Assembly: GCF_014196745.1 (NCBI RefSeq)
Contig: NZ_JACIEH010000002.1
Location: forward strand, 1,178,383 to 1,242,382
Length of the DNA stretch: 64,000 nucleotides
DNA from: Sphingomonas kyeonggiensis
Lineage (GTDB): Bacteria; Pseudomonadota; Alphaproteobacteria; Sphingomonadales; Sphingomonadaceae
Reading direction: 5' to 3'
Made by a program: the position numbers and the translations under genes. This document shows positions 43,712 to 55,700 of the stretch, one piece after another (position 1 is the first letter of the stretch; each line of letters begins with the position of its first letter). Below the pieces are notes generated by a model. That model was given only the letters and a program-made list of their open reading frames with translations. It searched no databases and was not told where the DNA came from.

Positions 43712-46700
43712 TCAGAAGCGGATGCGCGCACTCAGGCTGGCACGATGATCCTCGCTGCGCTTGCCGAACTCGCCGTCATAGCCGAGCCGGAGCGAAAGGT
43801 TCTCGTTGCCGACCACCCGCAATTCCGCACCGACATGCGCGGCCCGGCGGTCCATCAGCGTCGAGATCATCGCCGGTGCTGCCGAGGGATTGCCGCCGAG
43901 CAGGCGGAACGGGGCCTCGATCCGATCGGTGGTGTTGAACACCCCGCCGGCGGTGATCGCGAAGGTCGCGATGGTCGGGCCGCTACGCGCGAACCGCACG
44001 CCGAGGCTGACCTCGGGCTGGACGGTGCCGATCCACTGGGTGTCCTGCAGGCTCTCGACGCCCAGGCCTTCCAGTCCGCGCTCCTTGAACCCGCCCTGGC
44101 GCAGCGCGGTCACATAGCCGCGCACCGCCGGACGGGCGAAGACCGAGCCCTGGCCGATCACCCAGGCTGCCTCGGCGCTGCCCTGGAAATAGCCGGTGCC
44201 CTGGTTGCCGACGCCCTGGCGCGAGTCGAAGATGTTCACGCCGCGCCGCAGTTCGGTCCATTGCCAGCCGCCGCTCACCGAAGCGGACAGTTGCGCGCCG
44301 CTCGCGCCGGCATAGCGGGCGCCGATGCCGGCATGGACGCCGTCGCCATCGGAATTGGCGCGCAGGCCGTCGATCTTGGCATTGCCGATGCTGTCATAGC
44401 CGATCGCGCCGCCGACCATCCAGTCGCCGCCCAGGGGCTTCTCGAAGCCGGCGCGGAACCGGCCGTCGGTCTCGCCGCGGACCTTGGCGTATTCGCTGTC
44501 GCCGGACCGGTTGAAGACATGGCCGCCGGCCTGGCTCCACACGCAGCCCTCGCCCGCCGGGCCGGCCAGCGTGCCGCAGCCGAACAGGTTGGACGAGAAG
44601 TCGCGTGCCGCACCGAGCTGGGTGAGCGAGGCGATCAGATAGGGCTCGGGATTGAGCTGGTCGAAGATCGCGCGATATTGCGCTTCGCCGCCTGCCTGGA
44701 TGTTGCCGATCAGCGCGAGCAGGCGGCCGACGCCCGCCGAGCCGCCCGCGGTAACCGCCCGGTCCATATAGTTGCCGAGCGAACGCTCATTGGCATTGAG
44801 GAACGGCTGGGCGAAGTGGGTGTCGAGCGCGAGCTGGATGCCCGTGCTGTTGGCGAGGACGCGATAGTCGATCGCCAGCGTGTCGCGGATGTTCAGCCCG
44901 TTGTTGGTCGCCGTGCCTGCCGTGGCGAACAGCGTGACGGGGTTCTTGTCCTGCAGCCAGGTCAGGATCACGTCGCCCGTGCCGGCCACGCTGGTGTTGC
45001 CGCTGACATTGACGCGGTCCGAGGCATAGGGGCCGAAGGCGACGTCGAATGCCATGTGGCCGGTCGCGGTCTGGGTGAAATCGCCGTCCAGCGTGACCGT
45101 GTTGATCACGCGGGCACCGTAGAGCAGGTTGGTCGCGGGCGTGCCCTGTCCGTCGAGATTGGCGAAGACCGCGCCGTTCAGCAGATCGATCGGCCGCCGG
45201 TCGGCCGAGAGGCCCATCTGGAAGTCGCCGGCGTTGCTGAAGCTGCCGGTCGAGCCGGCACCGTCGCGCAGGTCGATCCGGTTGAAGGCGATGAAGGTGG
45301 CGTTGGCGTTGTTGATCACGGTGTTGGCGCCGCCGCCCAGCGCGACGTTGCCGATGATCGTGCCGCCATTCTCCACCCGGTCGTTGCCCGCGCCGGTGTC
45401 GATCGCGAGGCCCGAGGTGGCGCTGATCGAGCCGGAGGTGAGCTGGATCAGGTTGGTCGCACCGCCGGACAGGCGGATGCCCGCACCGGTTCCCGATCCG
45501 CCGCGCACCATGTTGTTGGCGGTGACCAGGATGTTGCCCGCGCCGGTGCTGCCCTGGCTCTGGGCGAAGATCGCCGTCGAGTTGAGGCCGCCGGCAAAGA
45601 CCGAGCCCGAGAGGCGCAGGTCGATCGCACCGCCGGCACCCGAGCCGGTGCCGTTGCCCGCGAAGCTGCCCTCGACCCAGCCGCCACCGCCGCCGAGCGA
45701 CTGGGCGACCACGCCGACCGAGTTGGCGCCGAGCACCGCGATGTTGCCGGTCTGGTCGAAATGGATCGCGCCGCCATTGCCGCTGTTGCCGGCATTGAGC
45801 GTGACGCTGGCCGAATCCACTGCGCCGAGCACTGCGCCGCCGCCGCCGCCGATCGACTGGAGGAACACGCCGTGCGAATGGCTGCCCCCGGTCTGGACCG
45901 CACCGTTGTTGGACACCGAAACAGCGCCGCCATTGCCGCTCGCGCCGCCGCTGCCGCCCAGCGTGACGTCGGCGCTGCCGCCGGTCAGGCGAACCTCGCC
46001 GCCGCCCGCGCCGATCGACTGGACCACCAGCGCCGGCGAATAATCGCCGAGCGTGGCGAAGCCGCCCGAATAGGCGAGGGTGACCACACCCCCGTCCAGC
46101 CCCGCGCCACCATTGGCGCCGAGCTTGACGACGGTGGGCGGCGGAGCGGGAGGCGCCGCCACCAGCGGATTGCCGCCCGCCATCCACAGGGCGAGCTCGC
46201 GCTGGCCGTCTGGCGAGAGGCCGTTGGCGACCGCGCTCGGCCCGGTGCCGAGGGCCGGGGCGTGGTCGATGTCGAGGACGGCCGGAGCCGATGCCGTGGT
46301 GGAGGTGCCCGTCGCGACCTCGACGATCACCGAGCCGCCGCCGCCGCCGATCGACTGGACGATCGCGCCGGGCGCGAACTTGCCGGTGGTGGTGATCGCG
46401 CCGGTCATGCTGCGCTGGATCGCGCCGCCGGCCGAACTGGTGGTGCCGTCCGCGCCGAGCGTGGCCGAGGCACCCGCGAAGAAGGCCGCCAGCTCCGCGG
46501 TCACGTCGATGATGCCGCGGCCGCCACCGCCGCCGATCGACTGGGTCAGCGAGCCCGCCGAGCCGTCGCCATTGGTGGTGACGTTGCCCGAATGGCTGCC
46601 GGTGATATTGCCGCCATTATTGCCCGAGCCGCCGGTGCCGCCCAGGGTCAGGTCGACGCGGACGGGGGCCTGCGGATCGGTCACGGTCGCATCGTGGAGC

Positions 46701-49700
46701 GCGACGATGTTCAGGTGCAGGTCGATCGTGCCGCCACCGCCGCCGATCGACTGGTTGCTGATGCCGACGCCGTTGCGCCCACCGACTCCGATCGTGCCGT
46801 TGGAGTTCACCGTCACCTTGCCGGCGTTCATGCCGGAGGCGCCGTCCGCGCCGGCGCGGGCGACGACCAGCGGGTTGGGACGCTCGGTGTTGCCGGTCGG
46901 ACCGACAACGGGCAGGCCGGGCAGGCCGGTGATGCCGCTGAAATCGAAGCCCAGCGTGCCGCCGCCGCCATTGATGCTCTCGGCGACGATCGCCTGCGAT
47001 CCCGCGCCGAGCACGGTGATGTCGCCGGTCTGGTTGACCGTCACGGTGCCGCCGGTGCCGCCGGTGCCGCCACCGGCAAGGCCGACGATCAGCGCGAGCG
47101 TGTTCGACAGGGTCAAGCTCGCCGGCTCGCCGGTCAGCGCGGCGCCGAGGCCGGCATTGCCACCGCCGCCGCCGATGCTCTGCGCGACGATGCCATGGGC
47201 CAAGGTCCCGCGGGTGAGGATCGTGCCGGTGTTGGTCACGGTGACCGCGCCGCCGTCACCGCCGCTGCCGCCCACACCGCCGATCGAGATCAGCGGTGCT
47301 GAGGTCGGGGCGCCGAGCAGCAGGGTACCGGTCAGCGCCATGCCGCCATTGCCGCCACCGCCGCCGATCGACTGGGCGAGCACGCCGTGTGCGCCCGCGC
47401 CCTTGGTCTCGATCGTGCCGGCATTGGTGACGTCGACCACGCCGCCGGTATTGCCGCTGCCGCCGATCGCGCCGAAGTTGAACCCGAAGGCGACGCTGTC
47501 CTTGCCCGACGAGACGCCGGTGAGCGCCAGGATCGTCGAGCTGTTGCCGCCGCCGCCGCCCAGCGACTGGGCGAAGATGCCGTAGGCGCCCTTGCCTTCG
47601 GTGAGGATGTCGCCCGAATTGGTGCCGCCGGTGTCACGGTTGACCACCGTGACCTTGCCGCCGGTCCCGCCATCGCCGCCATTGCCGCCGATGTTGATCT
47701 TGCCGCTATGCGTCTGCTTGTCGCTGCCGGTGAGCCCGACCGCTAGCTGGAGCACCAGCCCGGCATCGCCGCCGCCGCCGCCGATCGAGTTGGCGCTGAT
47801 GCCTGCCGCATCCTCGCCCTTGGTCCAGATCAGGCCCTCGTTGGTGACGGAGACGTCACCCGCTTTCTCGCCATGCCCGCCGGCGCCGCCGACATTGACG
47901 TTGAACGAGTTGTTGGCGCTCTTGCCCTGGGCGCGGAAGTCGATGACCGCGCCACCGATGCCGCCACCGCCGCCGATCGACTGTGCGCGGATGCCGAAGG
48001 CGCGTGCGCCGGTGGTGGCGATCACGCCGGTGTTCTTCACCGTCACGGTGTCGCCTATGCCGGCGGTGCCGCCGGAGCCACCCACGGCGATGCCCATGGT
48101 GTTCGAGGTGTTGCCGCTGCCCTTGTACTGGAGCGCGACGCTCGCCGCGAAGCCGCCGGTGCCGCCGCCACCACCGATCGACTGGGCGAGGATGCCGTCC
48201 GCATCGTCGCCGCCGGTGACGATCTGCGCGCTGTTGCCGACATCGACCGTCGAGCTCTTCGAGCCGACGCCGCCGGTGCCGCCCACCGCGACGGTGAGCG
48301 CCGCAGTGGTGTTGACCATCACGCCGGTGCCGCTGCCGCCCGCACCGCCCGATCCGCCGATGCTCTGCGCCCAGATGCCGCGCGATTCGACGCCGCGGGT
48401 GGTGAGGTTCGCCGCATTGACGACCGAGACCGCACCGCCGGTGGCGCCGACGCCGCCGTCAAGCCCGACGCCGACGCTGCCGGAATAGCTCTTCGCCGCA
48501 TCGCCGCTGCCGGTGCCGACGGTGCCGCCGATCTTGAACGAGCCGCTGGTGCCGCCGCCGCCGCCGACCGACTGGGCGAAGATCGCGGAGGAGTAGCCGC
48601 CGGTCGTGTCGATCACGCCTTCGGCGTTCACCGTCACTTCGCCGCCGGTTCCGCCGGTGCCGCCCGACTGGCCGAGGCTCAATGCGAACTGGTTCTTCGA
48701 GCCGGGGACCAAGCCGAAATCGAACGAGGCATTGCCGCCGCCGCCGCCGATCGACTGGGCATGGATGCCGATCGATCGCGCGCCGGTGGTGACGATCTTG
48801 CCGTCATGGCTGACATCGACGTCGCCGGCATCGCCGCCGATGCCACCGCTGCCGCCTACGCTCAGGTTGAGCTGGTTGGCGTCGCGCGTGTAGCCGCCGG
48901 CCAGGTTGAAGGTGCCGCTGCCGCCGCCCTTGCTGATCGACTGGGCAAGGATGCCGTCGCTCGCCGCACCGCTGGTGCCGATGTCGCCGCGATGCCGCAG
49001 CGTGACGTCGCCGCCCGTGCCGGCGTCGCCACCCGAGCCGCCGACATTGATCACCGCAGCGAACGGGCTGTTGTCCGCCGGTGCCAGGGTCACGTCCAGC
49101 ACCAGGTTGAAGCCGGCATTGCCGCCGCCGCCGCCGATCGACTGGACGGTCATGCCGTTCGAACTGTCGCCGAAGGTGCGGATCAGGCCGGGCGTCTCGG
49201 TCTCGACGCCGCCCACCATGGTGTAGCCGCGCGTGACCGTGACGTCGCCGGCATTGCCGCCCGCGCCGCCGGTGCCGCCGATGCCGAGGGCGATCGGAGA
49301 ACCCTGGCGCGAGACCGCGCCGGACACGTTGACGCCGCCCTGGCCGCCGCCGCCGCCGACCGACTGGACGAGGATGCCCGTCGCGCCGCCGATATAGTCG
49401 GTCGCCGAAAGCGTGACCGCCCCGCCGGTGCCGGTGGTCACCTTGGTGTTGACCAGCACATTGCCGTTGCTGGTGAAAGTGACGTCGCCGGCATCCGCGC
49501 CGGTCCCGCCGGTCCCGCCCAAGCCTGCGGCGAGCGCGACGCCGTTGAGCTTCGACTGGCCCGCGCCGGCATTGTTGAGCGCGGCCGAGACGTTGAGCCC
49601 GCCATCGCCGCCGCCGCCTGCGATCGACTGGACGATGATGCCGGCCGCCTCGAAGCCGTCGACCAGCACCTGGCCGTTCTGGGTGGCGATCACGTCGCCG

Positions 49701-52700
49701 CTGGCATTGCCCGCACCGCCAAAGCCGCCCACGCCGAAGACCAGCGCGGGTTCCTTGGTGCTGCTGCTCGCGGTGATGCCGCCCGAGATGTTGATCCCGC
49801 CGGTGCCGCCGCCGCCGCCGACCGACTGGACGAGCAGGCCGCGTGCCTTGTTGCCCTGAGCGAACAGGTCGGCATCGACATTGGCGGTCACGGCGCGGCC
49901 CAGGCCGCCATCGCCGCCGAAGCCGCCGATCCCGACGGTCAGCTGGCCGTCCATCGAGATGCCGCCCGAGACGTTGATGCCGCCAATGCCGCCGCCGCCG
50001 CCCAGCGACTGGGCGATCACCGCCGAACGCTCGTCGCCCGTGGCGCTGACCTGCACCCGGTCGGCACCCGGTGCCTTCACGGTCAGCTTCACCGTGCCCG
50101 CATCGCCGCCATCGCCGCCGAAGCCGCCAATGCCGAGTGACGCAACGCGGCTCGAGCCGGCGCTGGGCGAGGAGAGGGCGATCTGGCCGGTGACGTTGAG
50201 CCCGCCCTGGCCGCCACCGCCGCCCACGCTCTGCGCGACCACGCCGTTGGAGCCGTTCTGGATCAGGCGATAGCCGGGCAGGGTGAAATCGAAGCCGAAG
50301 AAGTTGAAGGTCACCGGGGCGATCTGGACCACGCCCGCATTGCCCGAGGCGAGGACGTTGCCGGTCACGCTTGCGACCACGTCGCCCGCGTCTCCGCCCT
50401 TGCCGCCAAAGCCGCCCAGGCCGAAGCCGAAGGACCCGGCGCTGCCGCCGGTGCTGCCCGAGATGCCGCCCGCGACGTTCAGGCCGCCCCGGCCGCCGCC
50501 GCCACCGATGCTCTGCGCGACGACGCCGTCGGAATCCTTGCCGCTGGTCACGGTATCGCCAGTGCGGGTTAGCGAGACGCCGCCCGCCTTGCCGCCGTTA
50601 CCGCCGAAGCCGCCCACGCCGATCGAGACGGTGCCCGCGGTGCCGGCGGATACGCCGATCGAGCCCGAGACGTTGAGCCCGCCCGCGCCACCGCCGCCGG
50701 CGAGGCTCTGCGCCATCACGCCGACCGAATCCGCGCCGCGCGTGCGATAGTCGCCGGTGACGCTCGCGGTGACCAGCTCGCTGGTCCCGCCACCGCCGCC
50801 GAAGCCGCCCACGCCGATCGCCGCGCCCACCGAGGTGTTGTTGCTGGTCGTGACCGAGAGCGAGCCGGTGACGTTGAAGCCGCCATTGCCGCCGCCGCCA
50901 CCCAGGCTCTGGATCAGCGCGCCGGCCGATTCCAGGCCGGTGGTGGCGACATCGCCGACGAGCGTGGCGTTCACCGTGCCGGCCTTGCCGCCGTCGCCGC
51001 CGAAGCCGCCGACGCCTATGCCCAGCGTACCCGCGCCGCCGCCGCTCGACAGGGCGACGTTGCCGGTGACGTTGAAGCCGCCATTGCCGCCGCCGCCGCC
51101 GGCCGACTGGACGAGGATCGCGCTGCTGCGCGCGCCGAGCGTCGAGACGTCGCCGGTCAGCTTGGCGGTCACCGCCATGGCGTCGCCGCCGCTCTTGCCG
51201 AAGCCGCCGACACCCACGCCCAGCGAGCCGGTGCCGCTGGTCCCGGCGCTGAGGCTCAGCCCGCCGGTGACGTTGAACGCGCCGTTGCCGCCGCTGCCGC
51301 CCAGGCTCTGTACCGCCAGGCCGAAGGAATCGCTGCCCTTGGTGCCGATGTCGCTGGTCAGGGTCGCGTTGACGATGCCGGCATTGCCGCCCGCGCCGCC
51401 GAACCCGCCGACGCCGACCAGGATGTTGCCGGTCAGTCCCTTGGACGCGGCGATGCCGCCGGTGACGTTGAAGCCGCCATTGCCGCCACCGCCACCGACC
51501 GACTGGATCAGCGCGCCACCCGAGCGGGCGTCGATCGTGCCGATATCGCCATTGATGTCGGCGATCACCGTGCTGGCATTGCCCGCCGTATCGCCCGAGC
51601 CGCCGATGCCGATGCCGATATTGCCCGCGCCGCTCTTGGAACCCGAGATGCCGCCGGTGATGTTGAACGCGCCGTTGCCGCCGCCGCCGCCCAGGCTCTG
51701 CGCGACGATGCCACGCGCGTCGCTGCCTTCGGTCGAGACGGCGACCAGCGTGTTGGTCGTGTCGGCGACGCCCTGGTTCACCTTCAGCGTGACGGCCTTG
51801 CCGTCGCCGCCCGAGCCGCCAGATCCGCCCAGGCCGACGCCGATATTGCCCGCACCGTCCTTGGCGATCGCGACGCCGCCGGAGACGTTGAAGGCGCCCG
51901 CGCCGCCACCGCCGCCGGCCGACTGGGCGAGGATGCCGTCGCTCTCGTCGCCGCCGGTCGCAGTGGTGCCGGTGACGGTGAGCGTGACCACGCCCGCATC
52001 GCCGCCGCCGCCGCCCGAGCCGCCCAGGCCGACATTGATCGCGCCGGCAACGGTGCCGCCGATGCCGATGCCCCCCGAGACGTTGAACCCGCCGGTGCCG
52101 CCGCCGCCACCCAGGCTCTGCGCGGTGATCGCGGTCGACTGGTTGCCGAGCGTGACGACGTTGCCGGTGACGGTCGCGCCGACGCGCTCGGCATTGCCGC
52201 CACCGCCGCCCGAACCGCCCAAACCGACCGACAATGCCACGCCGGCGGTGCCGCCAAAGCCGATCCCGCCCGAGACATTGAATCCCCCCGCGCCGCCACC
52301 GCCGCCCGCGCTCTGCGCCAGGAAGCCGCCCGACTGGTTGCCTTCGGTCAGGATCGAAACCGCGCTGGCATCGACTTCGCCGCCATTGCCCGCGCCGCCG
52401 CCGGCGCCGCCCAGGCCGATATTGACCGAGACGCCATAGCTGCCGGAGCCGGCGATGCCGCCCGAGACGTTGAACCCGCCCGCGCCACCACCGCCGCCGT
52501 TCGACTGGACCACGACGCCGCGCGACTGGTCCTTGACCGTGTGGACCGCGGCGAGCGCTGTGCCGGTCGCGTGCCCGGCGTGACCGCCCGTTCCGCCCGA
52601 GCCGCCCAGGCCGACCGAGAGGCCGCCGCCAAAGGTGCCGGCACCGGCGATCGTGCCCGAGACGTTGAACCCGCCCGCGCCGCCGCCGCCGCCCAGGCTC

Positions 52701-55700
52701 TGGACGAGCAGGCCGTCCGACTGGACACCCGAAGTGTAGATCGTGCCGGCCGCAGTGCCGGTGGCTTCGCCGCCGCCGCCACCACCTGCGCCGGCGCCGC
52801 CGAGGCCGACCGCGATGCCGCCCGAATAGGAACCGCTGCCGCTGATCGATCCGGAGATGTTGAAGCCGCCATTGCCGCCGCCGCCGCCGGCCGACTGGAC
52901 CAGGATGCCGGTCGAGCGGTCGCCCGTGGTCTGGACGTTGCCGCCGACCCGGCCGGTCACCTTCCCGCCGTCACCGCCGCCGGCTCCCGAGCCGCCGATG
53001 CCGACCGCGATGCCCACGCTGGCCTTGCCCGCGAAGCTGACCGCGCCCGAGACGTTGAACCCGCCCGAGCCGCCCGCGCCGCCGATCGACTGGATCACGG
53101 CACCGCCGGAATCGTCTCCGCTGGTAGAGATCGTGCCGTCGAAATCGGTATCGACCACACCGCCATTGCCGGCATTGGCGCCCGAGCCGCCGATGCCGAC
53201 CGCGAGCGAGATCGCGCCGGCACCGCCCGCGGCGACCGCCGCCGAGACGTTGAAGCCGCCATTGCCGCCGCCGCCGCCGACCGACTGGGTGAGCAGGCCG
53301 GTCGAGAAGTCGCCGCTGGTCTGGATCGCGCCGCCCGAATTGACCTCGACCAGCCCGCCATTGCCGCCGGTGCCGCCCGAACCGCCGATGCCGAGCGAGA
53401 AGGACGCACCCACCGAAGGCGCGCCGGCCGCCGCGACCGAGACGCTGAAGCCGCCGGCACCGCCGCCGCCTCCCACCGACTGGGCGAGGATACCCTCGGA
53501 ATTGTCGCCGAGCGTGCTGATCAGCGCATCGCCGTCGAGCGTGACATGGCCGCCGATGCCGCCGCCGCCGCCGCTGCCGCCGATCGCGATGCTGGCGCCG
53601 CCGAAGATGCCGCCGGTCGCCTGGACCGCGAAGCCGCCATTGCCGCCGCCGCCGCCGACCGACTGGATCTGGATGCCGCGCGCGCGGTCGCCCGTGGTCG
53701 AGATGAACGGATCGAGCAGCACCGGCGCACCTGCGACCATCACCGAGCGCTGGCTCAGGTTGACGTCGACGATGCCGCCATCGCCGCCGGCGGAACCCGC
53801 GCCGCCGATCGCGACGCCGACGAATGCGCTCAGCGACGCGGTCGAGCCGCCATTGCCGCCGCCGCCGCCGATCGACTGGGCAAAGATGCCGTTGGAATCA
53901 TTGCCGGTGCCGATGCCGGTACCGGTCAGGATGTTGCCGCTGTGGTTGACCGTGACGGTTCCGGCATTGCCGCCGCTGGCGCCCTGGCCGCCTATGGTGA
54001 GCAGCACGCCGCCGGTCGTGCCGCCATCGCCGCCACCGCCGCCGACCGACTGGACGAACAGTGCCGTCGAGTTGTTGCCCGTGGTCGTGACGCTGCCGCT
54101 GTTGCTGACGGTGACCGCGCCACCGATGCTCGCCGCCGAGCCGTCGCCGCCGATCGTGACCAGGCCGCCACTGTCGCCGCCCTTGCCGCCGCCGCCGCCG
54201 ACCGACTGGGCGAAGATGCCGCGCGCCGCGTCGCCGCCGGTGGTGACCTTGCCGGCATTGGTGACGGTGACCGTACCGCCCGCGCCGCCCGCGCCGCCCT
54301 TGCCGCCCAGCGCCACCACGCCGCCCGAGGCCGAGCCCGCGCCGCCGCCGCCACCGACCGACTGGACGAAGACGCCGTCGGCGCCCTTCTTGGTGGTCGT
54401 GATCACGCCGGTATCGGCGATCGTCGCGGTGGCGCTGCCGCCTGCGCCGCCGATCGTGCCCTTGCCGCCGATCGAGACGAGGCCGCCTGTGCCCTCCGCC
54501 GAGCCGCCGCCACCGCCGATCGACTGGACGAACACGCCGCGCGCGTCGACGCCGTCGGTGGTCACCGTGCCGGCGATCGTCGCTGTGGCCGTGCCGCCGG
54601 TACCGCCCGATCCGCCCGATCCGCCGACCGCTACCGCACCGCCCGAAGCGCCACCCGCGCCGCCGCCGCCGCCGATCGATTCGGCGAACACGCCGTGCGC
54701 GTTGCTGCCCCTGGTCTCGACCAGCGTGCCCGCCGCGACGGAGATCGTCGCCGTGGCGCCGTTGCCGGCGTTGCTGCCGCTTGAGCCGAACGCGACCAGG
54801 CCACCATTGCCGCCGGCCGAACCGCCGCCGCCACCGATCGACTGGGCGAACACGCCGTACGCACCGCTGTTGGTGGTGGTGACCCGTCCGCCTGTCAGCA
54901 CGTTGATCGTCGCCGATCCACCATTGCCGCCATTGCCGCCGTCGCCGCCGAACGCGACGATGCCGCCCGCATTGCCGACATTGCCGCCCGATCCGCCGAT
55001 CGACTGGGCCTGGATGCCATAAGCGTCCTTGCCCGAGGTCTCGACCACGCCGCCATGGTTGATCGTGACGGACCCGCCATTGCCGCCGGCGGCGCCGCGC
55101 CCGGGATCGCCGATCACGCCGTAGCTGCTGCCGCTGGTGCCGGCGCTGCCGCCGAGGCTCTGGCCCAGGATGCCCACGGCGTCGTCGCCCGAGGTCGAGA
55201 TATTGCCGGTCTGGTTGACCAGCACCGTGCCGCCCTGGCCGGCGCCGCCGCTGGCGCCGCCGCTCGAGAACACCCAGCCGGTGCCGCCTTCGCCGCCCTT
55301 GCCGCTGGCGCTGCGCGCGAGCAGGCCATGGGCGCGATCGCCTTCGGTGACGACGGTGACGCTCGAGGCCACGGTGACGTTGCCGCCGGCGCCCGCGGCG
55401 CCGCCGGTGCCGCCCTTGACGTTGCCGGCACCGTCGCCGCCCTTGCCGCCATTGCCGCCCTGACTGACCACCCGGATGCCGGGCAGATCGTCCGAGACTG
55501 TCGAGATGTCGCCGTGATTGGCGGGCGTGATGGTCGCCGAGATGTCCGCGCCGCGCGCACCGCCGCCGCCGTCGCTGGCATTGGCGCCGATCGTGAAGCA
55601 GCCGCCGAAGATACAGATCCGGACGCCGGCGCCGAAGCTGCCATTGCCGCCGTCTCCCGCGACGCGGACGTCCGAATAATAGTTCACGTCGCCCGCCGCG

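Noticed and set aside
42587-47302. 1571-codon open frame on the plus strand opposite kpsC and the autotransporter
   Set aside because: It runs antisense to two well-supported genes, and its composition (Arg, Asp, Ala, Gly) reflects reverse-frame reading of GC-rich glycine repeats. It has no domain, signal or ribosome site.
52541-55022. Long Pro/Ala-rich plus-strand frames across the autotransporter
   Set aside because: Alternate-frame reading of the glycine repeat codons. No start signals, and repeats follow the real gene's periodicity.
45550-55180. Periodic DNA repeats as a possible CRISPR or satellite array
   Set aside because: The unit length varies (about 140-210 bases), the frame is open throughout, and similarity is in translated motifs, so it is a protein repeat.
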